DNA of 64,000 nt from Thiothrix sp. UBA5583 (lineage in GTDB: Bacteria > Pseudomonadota > Gammaproteobacteria > Thiotrichales > Thiotrichaceae): assembly GCA_002425225.1 (NCBI GenBank), contig DILV01000016.1:124001-188000 (forward strand), written 5' to 3'. The translations under genes and the position numbers were made by a program. Shown here piece after piece: positions 38,959 through 47,294 of the stretch. Within the stretch, counting starts at the first letter, position 1. Each line of letters begins with the position of its first letter. The notes under the pieces are model-generated. The model was not told the origin of the DNA and searched no databases. It was given only the letters and a program-made list of their open reading frames with translations.

Positions 38959-39792
38959 TCATGGTGCAAGCCAATCCGCACAGCCCTGTTTCATCAGGGG
39001 CAACAGTTCAAAGGTAGTTGGATACCAGACACTCATGCGGTACTTGCCATGGGCGATGGTTTCATCGGTGCGGCAAGCCCCACCCATGCCCGTGTGGCTG
39101 CAAGGCTGATCTGACCATTTGCCACCACCCGCGTTGCAACCTTCGCCAACGCTTTTAATAGTGGCTGACAGGTTAAGCCCCTGCACATCGGCAAACTCCT
39201 GACACCAACCGTTTTTCAGCAAGCAACTGCCGACAATGCCCCCCATGCTTTCCTGTGTGTCTGTACCATTCAGTAGACCGGGTTGGTCGGTATAAACCTT
39301 CGCCAGTTTGCCTGCCATGACTTTGAGGCTGTCGTCGCTGAGGGCATCCTTGCTACCGGGTCGCCAGCCAGCGGCAAGAACCAGTTGGTAATCGCCATGA
39401 GGGTGGGTCAACATCAGCATCTTGCCAATAAAACCGTCTTCCGGTTTACGTTTGCTTGCCAACAGACCTTTCCAGCCTTCAATCTCAATGGGGCTGCTAT
39501 CCGTGTTGGCAGGATTGCCATCATCCCCGGCGGCATCTTGCGGGTTTTCCTTGCCAACTCCAATGTTCAGATGCACCGTAGCACCCAGCATTCCGGTATT
39601 GTTGAAGAAAGAGCAGCCGCCTCCTGAATCGACATCGCTGACTTCATCCAACATACATACCGGAGTAGCCTTGAAGGGGTCGGTTGGCACCACGGCGCGG
39701 GTCTGTTCCTGAAAGGCTTTCAGGTCAAGGGCAGCGGCTGGTGTAGACAGTAAGGCAATAACGCAGGCCAAGGCGAGTTTTTTCATGTTCAT
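38959..39792 (-). CDS. Secreted hypothetical protein, Cys-rich, linked to the VWA protein
   Basis: 277 residues with a signal peptide (MNMKKLALACVIALLSTPAAA). Ten or so Cys in the mature part (PVCMLDE, GGCSFFNN, GSCLLKNGWC, GCNAGGGKW, PCSHTGMGGACRTDE, GCADW) suggest several disulfides. No family is recognised. Its ATG overlaps the stop of the VWA gene by 4 bases (ATGA), so the two are translationally coupled and may work together in the periplasm. A second ATG (MKKLALACV) two codons later is an alternative start. Confidence 0.75.
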   Translation of the reverse strand: MNMKKLALACVIALLSTPAAALDLKAFQEQTRAVVPTDPFKATPVCMLDEVSDVDSGGGCSFFNNTGMLGATVHLNIGVGKENPQDAAGDDGNPANTDSSPIEIEGWKGLLASKRKPEDGFIGKMLMLTHPHGDYQLVLAAGWRPGSKDALSDDSLKVMAGKLAKVYTDQPGLLNGTDTQESMGGIVGSCLLKNGWCQEFADVQGLNLSATIKSVGEGCNAGGGKWSDQPCSHTGMGGACRTDETIAHGKYRMSVWYPTTFELLPLMKQGCADWLAP

Positions 39793-41033
39793 GGCTGTGT
39801 TGCTCCAATCTGGATCGGCAGTTCCGCCATCACTTTTTTGTCGGGTTTGGCTTCAAACTTGAAGACATAAGCACCCGGCACTTCCGGCAGGGTAAACTTC
39901 ATGGGCTTGTAGTTTTCAATGGCATCTTCGCGCACATACCCTATCCCCACCGACTTTTCCCCGTTTTGTGGGTAAAGGCGCACCTCACCTTTCAGCCCCA
40001 GCGGCGCATCCAGTTTCACTTCGATTTTACTGCCCGGTGCGGCTTGGGCGGGAGCGAGCAGCCTGATTTCCGCTTCGATGACCTTCACAGCAGCTTCAGC
40101 AACCCTTTCGCGGTGGTCGCCTTTTGCCAACCGCACGACAAAATCCCCGGTTACGTTAGGCATACGGAACTTGGCAGGCTTATAACCGCCGGATTTTTTA
40201 TCTTGATACAAATATTGATGGTTTACCGCCACATCCTTGCCTGCCATAAACAGCTCGATGTGCATATCGGCATTCTTTGCCATATCAGCGTCGCCTTCCA
40301 CCTTCACTTCAATTTCTGCACCTTTGATGGTTTCAGTCGGGGTAACAGTCAAGGTAGCTTTGGGTAAGGCGGGCGGCTCAGGCTTTTTCTCAGATACTGG
40401 TCGGGGTTCTGGTTCAGGGGCTTTGGCGGTTTGTTCCAGTGCGGTTTTGAGTTCGCCTGCATTAGCAGCGGAAATGAATTTCCCACCGGTATTTTCTGCC
40501 AGACAGCGCAAACCTTTTTGATCCTCAACCTTGTTTACATCAAAACCGATGACGTGGGCGGTGAAATCCACCCCGAGCTTTTCCAGTTCTGTCCCCAATG
40601 CGCAAGGGTCGAGGTTACAGGTTTCCACCCCATCGCTGATGAGGATAACAGTGGCTTTTTCTTCAGTATATTTGAGGGCTTCAGCAGCGTGTTTGACGGC
40701 GGCGGAAAGCGGGGTTTTGCCTTTGGGGGTTAAACCATCAACGATTTTGCCGGTCTTGGCGGCATCCACTGCACCCGCCGAAAGCAGGGTTTCAATGTCG
40801 TTGCAGTCGTCCTTTTGCCGATGCCCGTAGGCCACCAGCCCCACCGAACGGTTTGCAGGCCAGTCTGCCACCAGCGTTTTAAGGGCTTCGCGGGCAATGT
40901 CGATTTTGGCTTTACCTTCGATTTGCCCCCACATGCTGCCGGAGGCATCCAGCACCAGCATGGCGCGTTCTTCAGCCTGCACCAGAGGAGCTGAACAGAG
41001 TAACAAAACTGCTAGTAGTATTTTTTTGTTCAT
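39789..41033 (-). CDS. Periplasmic von Willebrand factor A domain protein
   Basis: 414 residues. The start MNKKILLAVLLLCSAPLVQA at 41033 gives a signal peptide; an upstream in-frame start adds seven residues. The VWA domain (about 24-205) has an intact MIDAS motif DASGSMWGQ, with T and D further on (GKTPLSAA, ISDGVETC). A Pro/Glu linker leads to two beta-sandwich-like repeats (about 225-320 and 325-410). Such proteins bind partners through a metal site. It is translationally coupled to the Cys-rich secreted protein downstream; the adjacent membrane protein is separate by 132 bases. Confidence 0.88.
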   Translation of the reverse strand: MNKKILLAVLLLCSAPLVQAEERAMLVLDASGSMWGQIEGKAKIDIAREALKTLVADWPANRSVGLVAYGHRQKDDCNDIETLLSAGAVDAAKTGKIVDGLTPKGKTPLSAAVKHAAEALKYTEEKATVILISDGVETCNLDPCALGTELEKLGVDFTAHVIGFDVNKVEDQKGLRCLAENTGGKFISAANAGELKTALEQTAKAPEPEPRPVSEKKPEPPALPKATLTVTPTETIKGAEIEVKVEGDADMAKNADMHIELFMAGKDVAVNHQYLYQDKKSGGYKPAKFRMPNVTGDFVVRLAKGDHRERVAEAAVKVIEAEIRLLAPAQAAPGSKIEVKLDAPLGLKGEVRLYPQNGEKSVGIGYVREDAIENYKPMKFTLPEVPGAYVFKFEAKPDKKVMAELPIQIGATQP

Positions 41034-41165
41034 GGGGATTCCGCCGTAAGTCACATGTATTCTCCATGTACTGTACGCTTAAAAATCCACTCCAGAACTG
41101 ACGCAAATCAAAAATAATAAGTTAGCCGCAGAAAATAAGTGTCATGAATGAACGGTATGGCGCGG

Positions 41166-41726
41166 TCAAAACAAGGCCAGCACCAGCAATACAATTCCCA
41201 CCAGCAGCAACAGCAACACGAACAACAGCGACAACACACCCATGATCAGTGATAACGGATTTGCCAGTGTGCCAATGCTGATGTAGGAGCCGAGCAATTC
41301 ACGCGCTTCACCAGCCAGCGAGCCGACTGACCAGAGCTTTTTCACCGAACCCAGCAAGCCGATCTTTTGCCGGTCGCCTGCGCGGATGCCTTGCACTGTC
41401 GTAGTGAACTCTTCTTTTGCATCACCCACCATGTCACCCACAATCTCCGGCAAGCCTTTCAGCTCCTCCAGTGCCCACCAGAAACGCAGGATGATCAATA
41501 GCGGCAAACTGGCTACTCCCGCCACGACCGCTGCTGTCGTGAGTGAAAAACCCTTGAGGAAAAACAGCCAGACGAAAATCCACCCCACAAGGATAACGCC
41601 GAGTATCAGGGCAAGACGCAGCTTGTCCGCCATGCTATCCACCAGCGGCAAGAGTTTCTGGAAAATGTCCAACGCCCTGGCTTGCAGGTTGGCAGATTGC
41701 TCAGATGGTGGTGTTACTTCTGACAT
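41166..41726 (-). CDS. Hypothetical membrane protein
   Basis: 186 residues, no signal peptide, with three or four hydrophobic segments: about 38-58 (LALILGVILVGWIFVWLFFL), 64-82 (AAVVAGVASLPLLIILRF), and a strongly hydrophobic C-terminus about 155-186 (GVLSLLFVLLLLLVGIVLLV). The cytoplasmic middle has Glu/Asp and Lys-rich helices. No family is recognised. Its start overlaps the rlmI stop by 13 bases, so it is co-transcribed with rlmI; whether it has a link to the VWA pair downstream is unknown. Confidence 0.75.
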   Translation of the reverse strand: MSEVTPPSEQSANLQARALDIFQKLLPLVDSMADKLRLALILGVILVGWIFVWLFFLKGFSLTTAAVVAGVASLPLLIILRFWWALEELKGLPEIVGDMVGDAKEEFTTTVQGIRAGDRQKIGLLGSVKKLWSVGSLAGEARELLGSYISIGTLANPLSLIMGVLSLLFVLLLLLVGIVLLVLALF

Positions 41727-42901
41727 ACCAGTCCTTTCAAATAATAACCTTCAGGAAACGCCAGCCGGGTCGGGTGATCGGTGGCCTGATCCAGTTTGCG
41801 CAGGATTCGTGCATCACAACCGGCATCTACCGCAGCATCTGCCACGATTTTCTGGAACAGGCTGCTTTCCATCAACCCGGAACAGGAAAACGTGAACAGC
41901 AAGCCACCCGGTTTGAGCAGCTTGAAGCCCAGCAAGTTGATGTCCTTGTAACCACGGGCGGCTTTTTCCAGTTGGTTGCGGTTTTCAGCAAACTTGGGCG
42001 GGTCGAGTACCACGATGTCGAACTGGCGGCCTTCGTTGCGGTAATCACGCAGCAGCTTGAACACATCACCACAGATATTTTCCATGCGCTCAGGGACAAA
42101 ACCGTTCAGGGCGGCTGTCTGGGCGGCAATATCCAGTGCTGGTTGCGAGGCATCAATGTTGATGGCTTGTTCTGCTCCTCCCTGCAAGGCAGCAATGGCA
42201 AAACCACCCGTGTAGGAAAAGCAGTTCAGCACGGTTTTGTCCGCAGCATGGTGTTGCAGCACACTGCGGTTGTCGCGCTGATCGAGGTAAAAGCCGGTCT
42301 TGTGCCCATGCAGGACATCCACCCGGTAGTGGCGGTTTTCTTCCTCAATGTCGATCTGTGCCGGTGGCATTGCGCCCTTGAGGCTGCCTACCGTGGTTTC
42401 CAGCCCTTCCTTTTTGCGAACATCCACATCGGAGCGTTCGTACACGCCTTGGGCAGGCATGACTTCCAGCAAGGCAGCGGCGATGGTGTGTTTCCAGTAT
42501 TCTGCACCGGCAGTCAGAGCTTGCATGACCAGCCAGTCACCAAACACATCCACCACCACACCGGGTAAACCGTCGGATTCGGCATTGAGCAGGCGGTAGC
42601 CGGAATTGCGTTGCGGAATGCCCAGTTGCTGGCGGTAAGCCAATGCCTGGCGGATGCGCTCGACAAAAAAGTCACGATCAATCCGCGCATCGGCAAACGT
42701 CCACAGGCGCACCTGGATTTGCGAGGCTGGCGACCATGCCCCCAACCCCAGCAAATCGCCATTGGCGGCACGCACTTCCACCGTCTCACCGGATTGCGGC
42801 TTGCCCTTGACGTGCTGGACAGCACCGGAAAAAACCCAGGGATGATGCGCACGCACATTTTTGTCGCGCCCTGTCTTGAGAATGACTTGACCGTTGACCA
42901 C
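41714..42901 (-). CDS. rlmI: 23S rRNA (cytosine-1962-C5)-methyltransferase
   Basis: 395-residue RlmI, which methylates C1962 of 23S rRNA. An N-terminal PUA domain (LKTGRDKNVRAHHPWVFSGAV, about 8-28) and a SAM-binding domain with NCFSYTGGFAIAALQGGA (about 230-247), the catalytic VVLDPPKFA (about 303-311) and FSCSG (about 350-354). Length is right (396). The neighbour 41166-41726 overlaps its end by 13 bases. Confidence 0.95.
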   Translation of the reverse strand: MVNGQVILKTGRDKNVRAHHPWVFSGAVQHVKGKPQSGETVEVRAANGDLLGLGAWSPASQIQVRLWTFADARIDRDFFVERIRQALAYRQQLGIPQRNSGYRLLNAESDGLPGVVVDVFGDWLVMQALTAGAEYWKHTIAAALLEVMPAQGVYERSDVDVRKKEGLETTVGSLKGAMPPAQIDIEEENRHYRVDVLHGHKTGFYLDQRDNRSVLQHHAADKTVLNCFSYTGGFAIAALQGGAEQAINIDASQPALDIAAQTAALNGFVPERMENICGDVFKLLRDYRNEGRQFDIVVLDPPKFAENRNQLEKAARGYKDINLLGFKLLKPGGLLFTFSCSGLMESSLFQKIVADAAVDAGCDARILRKLDQATDHPTRLAFPEGYYLKGLVCQK

Positions 42902-43047
42902 GGGATGTTTGCCTTTGCTGTCGGATGAGGAAAAGGCGATTATAGCCCGTTGGTCGTGCGTTGGGCATCCGGCTTTAGTGGGCGAAGGTTTAAGGTTAGA
43001 ATGCGCCAGCCATCCGGCATAACCTGGCTCAAGCGAGGAACCCTGTC

Positions 43048-44004
43048 ATGTTACGCTTATTCAACATAGACAATGGCCTGCTGCTGCGGCAGCTTGCAAC
43101 CGACGATACCCACCTGAATGCCCAGCTTGCCAGTGTCAACTGGGTAGATATGTGTGACCCGGAAGATGCCGAACATTCCCTGCTGGAATCCTTGCTACGC
43201 ACTGACCTGCCCGAATCCGACGATGTGGAAGAAATCGAATCTTCCGCCCGCTGCTTTGTGGATCAGGCCGGGCTGCATGTCCACTCGCTGTTCATGTATC
43301 AGGAAGAAGGTCGCCATCATACCGCTTCCGTGGCCTTCATCCTGCAAGCTGCACGGCTAATCACCATCCGCGAGGAAAAGCTGCCAGATTTCCGCCTGTT
43401 CCGTTTGCGAGCCAGACGCGGGCAAATCACTTGCCGTGATGCGACCGAATTGCTGGTGACGATTCTTGAACACAAGGTCGAAAACCATGCCGACTATCTG
43501 GAAGACATCCATCACGAACTGGAGGAAGTCAGCCACCGGGTACTGGAAGAGGAAGATGCTGATCTGGAAGATGCCATCAGTGAACTGGCAAGGCTGGAAG
43601 ACAGCAACGGTAAAATCCGTCTGTGCCTGATGGATACCCAGCGGGGTATTTCTTTCCTGTTGCGCCATTTGCGTGATCAGCCGGAACACGTCGAAACCTT
43701 GCGCGAGGTGATGCGCGACATCGAAGGGCTGATGTCGCACACCACTTTCCTGTTCGACAAGATCAACTTCCTGATGTCATCCACCCAAGGGTTCATCAAT
43801 ATCAAGCAGAACCAGATCATCAAGATTTTCTCGATTGCGGCAGTGGTGTTCCTGCCCCCCACATTGGTTGCCAGCCTGTACGGCATGAATTTCAAACACA
43901 TGCCGGAACTGGAATGGGTGTTCGGCTACCCGTGGGCGATTGGTCTGATGATTGTGGCGGGGGTAGCACCTTACTTGCTGTTCAAGCACAAGGGCTGGTT
44001 ATAG
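43048..44004 (+). CDS. CorA-family magnesium/divalent cation transporter
   Basis: 318-residue CorA superfamily channel. A large cytoplasmic N-terminal domain is followed by a long helix and two C-terminal helices (about 260-280 and 295-315). The channel motif YGMNF (about 282-286) is present, followed by EWVFGYPWAIGL. It transports Mg2+ and possibly Co2+/Ni2+ or Zn2+; which subtype is unclear. It starts divergently from rlmI, with about 145 bases between. Confidence 0.93.
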   Translation: MLRLFNIDNGLLLRQLATDDTHLNAQLASVNWVDMCDPEDAEHSLLESLLRTDLPESDDVEEIESSARCFVDQAGLHVHSLFMYQEEGRHHTASVAFILQAARLITIREEKLPDFRLFRLRARRGQITCRDATELLVTILEHKVENHADYLEDIHHELEEVSHRVLEEEDADLEDAISELARLEDSNGKIRLCLMDTQRGISFLLRHLRDQPEHVETLREVMRDIEGLMSHTTFLFDKINFLMSSTQGFINIKQNQIIKIFSIAAVVFLPPTLVASLYGMNFKHMPELEWVFGYPWAIGLMIVAGVAPYLLFKHKGWL

Positions 44005-44011
44005 GTTCGTC

Positions 44012-44521
44012 TCAGAAACTCCAGCTCGCCAGATAACGCCGCCCGACCCAGCCGCGTTTGCCCTGATAATCCACCGGACACCAAGAGGTATTGCATTCGC
44101 CCGTACCCTGCAAGCCGGTTTCCAGCGGTGGAATCGTGCCAACTACCCTGGCGCTCGTGCTGGGCGATTTGCGGATATTGAGCCGGTCACTGTAACCGTG
44201 GGTAGCGTAGTAACGGTTGCCATCTGATTCGGTTAGGTGTTGGCAGCCTGCCCAGCCACTGGTTGTGCCGTATTTGACCTTGCACCAACCACCGCTGCGA
44301 GTTCCGAGGTTTTGTACCCGCACCGTATTGAACGGAATGTTGCCAATCACCCGCCCATTACTGGACGGCAGGCTGCGGATGAACAGGGTATCCGTGCCGT
44401 TCACGCGGGTAACGGCGTAATAATCAGGGCCATCGGCAGTGGCATGAGCAGGGGATGCGCCCGCGCCGAACAATAATGCCAGTGTCAGGGCAGAAAAACG
44501 GACAGAAAAACGGGTTTGCAT
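44012..44521 (-). CDS. Secreted protein with two SH3b domains
   Basis: 169 residues: signal peptide MQTRFSVRFSALTLALLFGAGASPAHA, then two bacterial SH3 (SH3b) repeats at about 34-95 (LFIRSLPSSNGRVIGNIPFN, GWCKVKYG, GWAGCQHL) and about 103-169 (LNIRKSPSTSARVVGTIPP, SWCPVDYQ, GWVGRRYL). Such domains often bind peptidoglycan or act as targeting modules. Each repeat has a Cys pair, which may form disulfides. It ends 7 bases from corA, convergent. Confidence 0.9.
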   Translation of the reverse strand: MQTRFSVRFSALTLALLFGAGASPAHATADGPDYYAVTRVNGTDTLFIRSLPSSNGRVIGNIPFNTVRVQNLGTRSGGWCKVKYGTTSGWAGCQHLTESDGNRYYATHGYSDRLNIRKSPSTSARVVGTIPPLETGLQGTGECNTSWCPVDYQGKRGWVGRRYLASWSF

Positions 44522-44600
44522 GACTTACTCCTTGTATTGCAGTCCTCGTTATATTGGACTGCAATACACTAGGAAGATTCCAGCAAAACCTGCCAGACAA

Positions 44601-45782
44601 TCAACGGCAAGGGCGGAATGCACCATTAGGCCAGCACGGTGCGGAAATGGCTTCACCCAGATTCGCCGCCCGCAGGCGCTCACGCACTTCCAGTAGGCGG
44701 CTGACCAACCCTTCTTCCACCGCCGCGTAAGCCTCCGAATCGACCTGGCGTTTCACCACAATCCCCAGCAATTCGGTAATGGCATTGCCCACCGAGTTCT
44801 GCGAAATCGTTACTACCAGCCGCCCCTGATCATCGCGGAACAGGATTTGCTTGTAAGCCGGACGCCAGCGGATGTCATTGGCAAACTGCGGGTCCTGAAT
44901 GACTTTTTCGCGCAAATCCCGTGCTACTCGCAGGAAGCGCTGGTTGCCCAGCAGCACATCATCAATCTGGCTGGCGAAATTGGCCTGTTCCGGCACACGC
45001 GCCTCCCCGGTAGCCACCAGCGAAAAGAAGGTCTGGTAGAAATCGAGGAAACCACGCAGCACTTGTTCATATTCATGCCAGAAATACTGGTCTTTGAGGC
45101 GTTCCGCCCCACCGATGACCTCCCAGCACGGCAAGCCTTGCGGGTAGCCGGTCAGACTCAGTGCGGCCTCTTCGGTGGGCAACAGGCGCAGGATTTGCAG
45201 ATCCAGCACTTCCAGAAACTTGCGGTAAGCCTCGCTCAACTGGCGTAAAAACAGGGTATTGTGACCGCTATCCGTCAGGTTAGGGTTGTTGGCATCAGCC
45301 TCTTTGGCTTCACGTAACAACGCCAGCGGAAACACCATGAAATGGTTGTGGATCATGCGAATGCTGGGCACGCCCGGCTTGTTCAGCGGCCAAGTGGAAT
45401 CCAGACTGGCTTCCCCACACAAAATCAGGTGTTCGCTAGGGTCGGGGTATTTCTCAAACATGTAATCGCAAATGATTTGGGTCATCTTCGACCAGACTTT
45501 TTTCTCCTGACGTTTCATCTGGTCGCGGCGTACCGGGCGACCTAACGGGTCAAGGATACGGCGTGAGGTGTCGAGAATGATGGAAGTGTCAAATTCCACG
45601 CTATGCCCGACCAGCTTGCGGTACATCAGCAGGTCTTCGGGCGTGCGGAACAGGCCGTTTTCTTCTGCCAGATTCTTCAGGTTGGCAGGGCTGTTAAAAA
45701 ACTCCACCTGGGTCATGCCTTGTGGGACATTCAGGCTCATTTGTGGGCAAGGTGTGGCGATTTCACGCGGTGCTGTTTTCAT
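44601..45782 (-). CDS. Conserved-looking hypothetical cytoplasmic protein
   Basis: 393 residues, no signal peptide and no membrane segment. It is largely helical by sequence pattern, with charged and aromatic residues, and reads HLILCGEASLDSTWPLN, IRMIHNHFMVFPLALL and a long run of Arg/Glu-rich helix at the end (VSRLLEVRERLRAANLG). No domain is recognised. It stands alone, transcribed away from qmoA out of the shared 233-base region, so a link to sulfur metabolism is possible by position only. Histidine-rich segment HNHF with an upstream Glu could be a metal site (inference). Confidence 0.75.
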   Translation of the reverse strand: MKTAPREIATPCPQMSLNVPQGMTQVEFFNSPANLKNLAEENGLFRTPEDLLMYRKLVGHSVEFDTSIILDTSRRILDPLGRPVRRDQMKRQEKKVWSKMTQIICDYMFEKYPDPSEHLILCGEASLDSTWPLNKPGVPSIRMIHNHFMVFPLALLREAKEADANNPNLTDSGHNTLFLRQLSEAYRKFLEVLDLQILRLLPTEEAALSLTGYPQGLPCWEVIGGAERLKDQYFWHEYEQVLRGFLDFYQTFFSLVATGEARVPEQANFASQIDDVLLGNQRFLRVARDLREKVIQDPQFANDIRWRPAYKQILFRDDQGRLVVTISQNSVGNAITELLGIVVKRQVDSEAYAAVEEGLVSRLLEVRERLRAANLGEAISAPCWPNGAFRPCR

Positions 45783-46015
45783 GGTTTTCCTCTCTGTGGC
45801 TGGGGCTAATCAAACATAGCCAGCCAGTAGCGTCAAGCCCCCGCAAGCGGTAGAGAAGCACTCACCCCCCCATAGAGGTATTCGGTGGTATTTGAAAAAT
45901 TAGTATGCTCACTGCCCAATCGCACACCTATGCCCTTGCTGTACACACTGGGCTGACCAACGGGTGATTCAGTACCAAAGGATTCCCAAAATATAGTCCT
46001 GACGGAGGAGCCTCA
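45783..46015. promoter_or_regulatory. Divergent intergenic region upstream of qmoA
   Basis: 233 bases between diverging genes. On the plus strand TATGCT at about 45903 has a TTCGGT about 17 bases upstream, a weak promoter. The GGTATT repeats near 45887 may be a binding site. The strong SD GGAGGAG is 5 bases before the qmoA ATG. Confidence 0.35.
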
Positions 46016-47293
46016 ATGACGGCTGTCGTTGCAACCAACCAGACCATTATCGTCGTCGGCGGCGGTATCAGCGGCATGACCGCTGCACTCGAAGCTGCCG
46101 AAACCGGTAAGCAGGTCATCCTGCTGGAAAAACGCCCTTACCTCGGCGGTCGTGTCACCCAGCTTTACAAGTACTTCCCTAAAATGTGCCATCCCACCTG
46201 CGGTCAGGAAATCAACCAGCGCCGCATCAAGATGAACAAGAACCTGACGGTCATTACGCAGGCGGAAGTGTCCAACATCAGTGGCGGCAAGGGCGATTAC
46301 ACGGTATCCGTGACCCTGACCCCGCGTTACGTCAACAGCAACTGTACCGCTTGCGGCGATTGTGCCAAGGCTGCTACCACTGAGTTTGACGACGAGTTCA
46401 ACTACAACCTCGGCAAGCGCAAGGGTGTTTACCTGCCCAACGCGATGGCTTTCCCGCAGCAATATGTCATTGACGCACGTTTGATCGGTACGCCGGAAGC
46501 AGACGCAGCCAAAGCCGCTTGTAAATACGGCGCGATTGATCTGGACGAAAAAGAAGAAACCATCGAGCTGAAAGCCGGTGCGGTGGTGTTTGCAACGGGT
46601 TGGAAGCCTTACGACGCCAACAAGATCCAGCCTTACGGCTATGACCGTTTTGCCAACGTCATCAACAACGTGGAATTTGAACGCCTGATGGATCCGCACG
46701 GCCCAACGGGCGGCAAGCTGCTGCGCCCTTCCGACGGCAAGGAAGCGAAAAACATCGCTTTCATCCAGTGCGCGGGTTCGCGTGACCGCAACTACCTCAA
46801 GCACTGCTCACGTTTCTGCTGCATGGCTTCCCTGAAGCAAACCCAGTACGTAACGGAAAAATACGGTACTGACGGCAAATCTACCATCTATTACATCGAC
46901 ATCCGTTCGATTGACCGTTTTGAAGACTTCTACCGCAATGTGCAAGCCGACCCCAGCGTTAGCTTCATCAAGTCGAAAGTCGCCAAGGTCGAGCAGGACA
47001 AAGACGGCAACCCGGTATTGCACGGTGTAAATACCGAAGGCTACCACCGTTACGCCAACACCCACGATCTGGTGGTGCTGGCAACGGGGATGGAACCGAG
47101 CGTCGATTTCAAAGGCTTGCCGATCAAGATCGCGGTCAACGAGGAAGGCTTCATTGAGCACGACGAAGCCAATGGTGGCATTTTCGCTGCCGGGGTTGCT
47201 GCCGACGCGATGGACGTGAACCGCGCCGTGCAACACGCCACTGCCGCTGCCTTGCGTGCAGTGCAGGTCGTCAACCAGGTAGCAGGAGCATAA
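46016..47293 (+). CDS. qmoA: QmoA, flavoprotein of the quinone-interacting oxidoreductase
   Basis: 425-residue HdrA-like flavoprotein. The FAD-binding site IIVVGGGISGMTAALEAAE (about 11-29) and the GGRVTQLYKYFPKMC region are present. A CxxCxxC cluster motif (NCTACGDCAKAA, Cys110/113/116) replaces the fuller HdrA set; the C-terminal flavin segment GIFAAGVAADAMDVNRAV closes the FAD domain. Qmo complexes link the APS reductase of dissimilatory sulfur metabolism to the quinone pool. It is followed by qmoB with a 1-base gap. GGAGGAG precedes the start. APS reductase itself is not in the window. Confidence 0.93.
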   Translation: MTAVVATNQTIIVVGGGISGMTAALEAAETGKQVILLEKRPYLGGRVTQLYKYFPKMCHPTCGQEINQRRIKMNKNLTVITQAEVSNISGGKGDYTVSVTLTPRYVNSNCTACGDCAKAATTEFDDEFNYNLGKRKGVYLPNAMAFPQQYVIDARLIGTPEADAAKAACKYGAIDLDEKEETIELKAGAVVFATGWKPYDANKIQPYGYDRFANVINNVEFERLMDPHGPTGGKLLRPSDGKEAKNIAFIQCAGSRDRNYLKHCSRFCCMASLKQTQYVTEKYGTDGKSTIYYIDIRSIDRFEDFYRNVQADPSVSFIKSKVAKVEQDKDGNPVLHGVNTEGYHRYANTHDLVVLATGMEPSVDFKGLPIKIAVNEEGFIEHDEANGGIFAAGVAADAMDVNRAVQHATAAALRAVQVVNQVAGA

Positions 47294-47294
47294 G

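Noticed and set aside
46013..46804. Long antisense open frames over qmoA and qmoB
   Set aside because: They mirror strongly conserved genes on the plus strand and have no own signals.
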